Assembly (NCBI RefSeq): GCF_008806775.1
Contig: NZ_WAEM01000002.1
Span: forward strand, 310,001-374,000
Reading direction: 5' to 3'
DNA from: Flavobacterium luteum
GTDB taxonomy: Bacteria > Bacteroidota > Bacteroidia > Flavobacteriales > Flavobacteriaceae
DNA: 64,000 nt
Shown here: piece by piece, positions 63,361-64,000 of the stretch
Position numbering within the stretch: position 1 is the stretch's first letter
Layout of the letters: each line of letters opens with the position of its first letter
Made by a program: the position numbers and the translations under genes
The notes under the pieces: generated by a model
What the model saw: only the letters and a program-made list of their open reading frames with translations
Databases searched by the model: none
What the model was told of the DNA's origin: nothing

Positions 63361-63391
63361 TTTGTATTTAAAATAAATATTTGTACTTTTG
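63361..63391 (+). promoter_or_regulatory. Promoter of rplM-rpsI
   Basis: TTTG at 63361-63364, 19 bases, TACTTTTG at 63384-63391 followed by C. Full consensus match. The leader to the start codon is about 40 bases; a short CCC/GGG hairpin (63395-63409 area) with GGGATGG may be an L13-binding leader, but this is weak. Confidence 0.75.
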
Positions 63392-63435
63392 CAACCCCTA
63401 ATATGGGATGGAATGTTTAATTAAAATAAATTATT

Positions 63436-63891
63436 GTGAACGCATTAAGCTACAAAACAGTATCTGCAAGCAAAGCAACCGTATCCAAAGAATGGATTGT
63501 GGTAGACGCTGACGGACACAACTTGGGCCGTTTGGCTTCCAAAGTCGCTATGATTTTGAGAGGCAAGTACAAGCCAAGTTACACCCCACACGTTGATTGT
63601 GGAGATAACGTAATTGTTATCAATTCAGAAAAAATTAACCTTACAGGTACTAAAATGGATGACAAAACGTATGTGCGTCATACTGGGTATCCTGGAGGAC
63701 AAAGAACTTTAACTGCTAAAGTATTGCAAAGTAAAAACCCTGCATTATTAGTAGAAAAAGCAGTAAAAGGAATGTTGCCTAAAAACAAATTAGGAGCCGA
63801 ACTTTTCAGAAATTTAAATGTTGTTGTAGGTTCAGAGCACAAACAAGGCGCTCAAAAACCTAAAACAGTTAACCTTAACGATCTAAAATAA
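63436..63891 (+). CDS. rplM: 50S ribosomal protein L13
   Basis: A 151-residue large-subunit protein. It starts with GTG at 63436 (MNALSYKTVSASK...), no ATG being available nearby. Core motifs of L13: WIVVDADGHNLGRLASKVAMIL, GDNVIVINSEKINLTGTKMDDKTYVRHTGYPGGQ and LLVEKAVKGMLPKNKLGAELF (each read in parts), with the tail LKVFRN-like region replaced by FRNLNVVVGSEHKQGAQKP. Its stop overlaps the rpsI start by one base (TAATG), the usual L13-S9 arrangement. In some bacteria the L13-S9 operon is autoregulated by L13. Confidence 0.96.
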   Translation: MNALSYKTVSASKATVSKEWIVVDADGHNLGRLASKVAMILRGKYKPSYTPHVDCGDNVIVINSEKINLTGTKMDDKTYVRHTGYPGGQRTLTAKVLQSKNPALLVEKAVKGMLPKNKLGAELFRNLNVVVGSEHKQGAQKPKTVNLNDLK

Positions 63892-64000
63892 TGGGAGTTA
63901 TTCACAAAATCGGTAGAAGAAAATGTGCTGTTGCACGTGTTTACGTTTCTGAAGGAACAGGAACAATTATTGTAAACAAAAAACCATTCGCAACTTATTT
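63891..64000 (+). CDS. rpsI: 30S ribosomal protein S9, N-terminal fragment, runs off window
   Basis: The reading frame starts at the ATG at 63891, which shares one base with the rplM stop, and runs off the window after about 36 codons. Translation MGVIHKIGRRKCAVARVYVS, then EGTGTIIVNKKPFATY, matches the S9 N-terminus (GRRKxAVARV and GxGxIxVN). Only the start is present; the rest of the gene lies beyond base 64000. Confidence 0.93.
   Translation, partial: MGVIHKIGRRKCAVARVYVSEGTGTIIVNKKPFATY

Larger units (their letters stand above)
63006..63435. other. Gene-free AT-rich stretch upstream of rplM
   Basis: 430 bases with no protein or RNA gene that I recognise. Contents: the upstream region of the LacI gene; a small inverted repeat CTATACTT, loop CACAA, AAGTATAG (63227-63247); a weak GATAA...TTATC palindrome farther on; and, at the right end, the rplM promoter. 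The remainder is featureless and AT-rich. Confidence 0.8.

Overview
The window is chromosomal DNA from a member of the Bacteroidota, most likely a Flavobacterium or close relative. The grounds are low GC content, promoters of the type TTTG-N17..19-TAnnTTTG with no Shine-Dalgarno signals, an alternative complex III (Act) operon fused to the caa3/aa3 oxidase genes, a TonB receptor with an N-terminal carboxypeptidase-regulatory domain, a GYDIA-type GHMP kinase beside class II HMG-CoA reductase, and a GT117/DUF2723 protein. It is mostly housekeeping sequence with a few accessory islands. There is no phage, transposase, CRISPR array or rRNA.

Layout: (1) 1-6.6 kb: the N-terminal part of a tail-specific protease, then surE, a small membrane protein, lpxB, an NlpC/P60 lipoprotein and a truncated-type comEC. 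(2) 6.6-12.6 kb: a leftward peptide-use operon (DPP-IV-like peptidase, two POT transporters, secreted thioredoxin). (3) 12.7-16.3 kb: a DUF1624 membrane acyltransferase, divergent from the mevalonate genes mvaA and GHMP kinase. (4) 16.3-22.6 kb: a leftward envelope cluster (coaX, an outer-membrane beta-barrel, lptC, a small membrane protein, a CNNM/CBS protein, a SurA/PpiD-like isomerase). (5) 22.7 kb: tRNA-Phe. (6) 22.8-30.6 kb: a sugar locus, probably for sucrose or a fructoside (TonB receptor, glutaredoxin-like protein, SLC45-like MFS carrier, GH100-like hydrolase, PfkB kinase) with a divergent LacI regulator and two perfect tandem operators. (7) 30.8-34.5 kb: an acyltransferase, queG, a four-helix-bundle gene inside GGGAAGT-type repeats, and ruvB. 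(8) 34.5-46.1 kb: the respiratory actABCDEF-cox2-cox1 operon. (9) 46.2-51.4 kb: a SPOR protein and rimP-nusA-infB, with a terminator-like hairpin in the rimP leader. (10) 51.4-59 kb: a universal stress protein, a BLUF photoreceptor, tRNA-Gln, a GT117 protein, a polysaccharide deacetylase, a thioredoxin-fold protein without CxxC, and a metallophosphoesterase. (11) 59.1-64 kb: polA, a second LacI regulator, a 430-base AT-rich gap, rplM and the start of rpsI.

How genes fit together: the Act complex oxidises menaquinol and passes electrons to the cytochrome oxidase encoded by the same operon. The peptide operon cleaves dipeptides outside the inner membrane and imports them with protons. The sugar locus reads as import across the outer membrane, inner-membrane transport of an intact disaccharide, cytoplasmic hydrolysis and fructose phosphorylation, under LacI control.

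The points most worth a second look are the repeat-bounded four-helix-bundle insertion that appears to supply the start codon and first codons of queG, the attenuator-like hairpin directly upstream of rimP-nusA-infB, and a clamp-binding-like motif in the PolA linker. The others are a perfect inverted repeat inside the end of comEC, the CxxC-less thioredoxin, and the secreted glutaredoxin-like gene inside the sugar operon. All functions are inferred by reading translated motifs; no database search was run.
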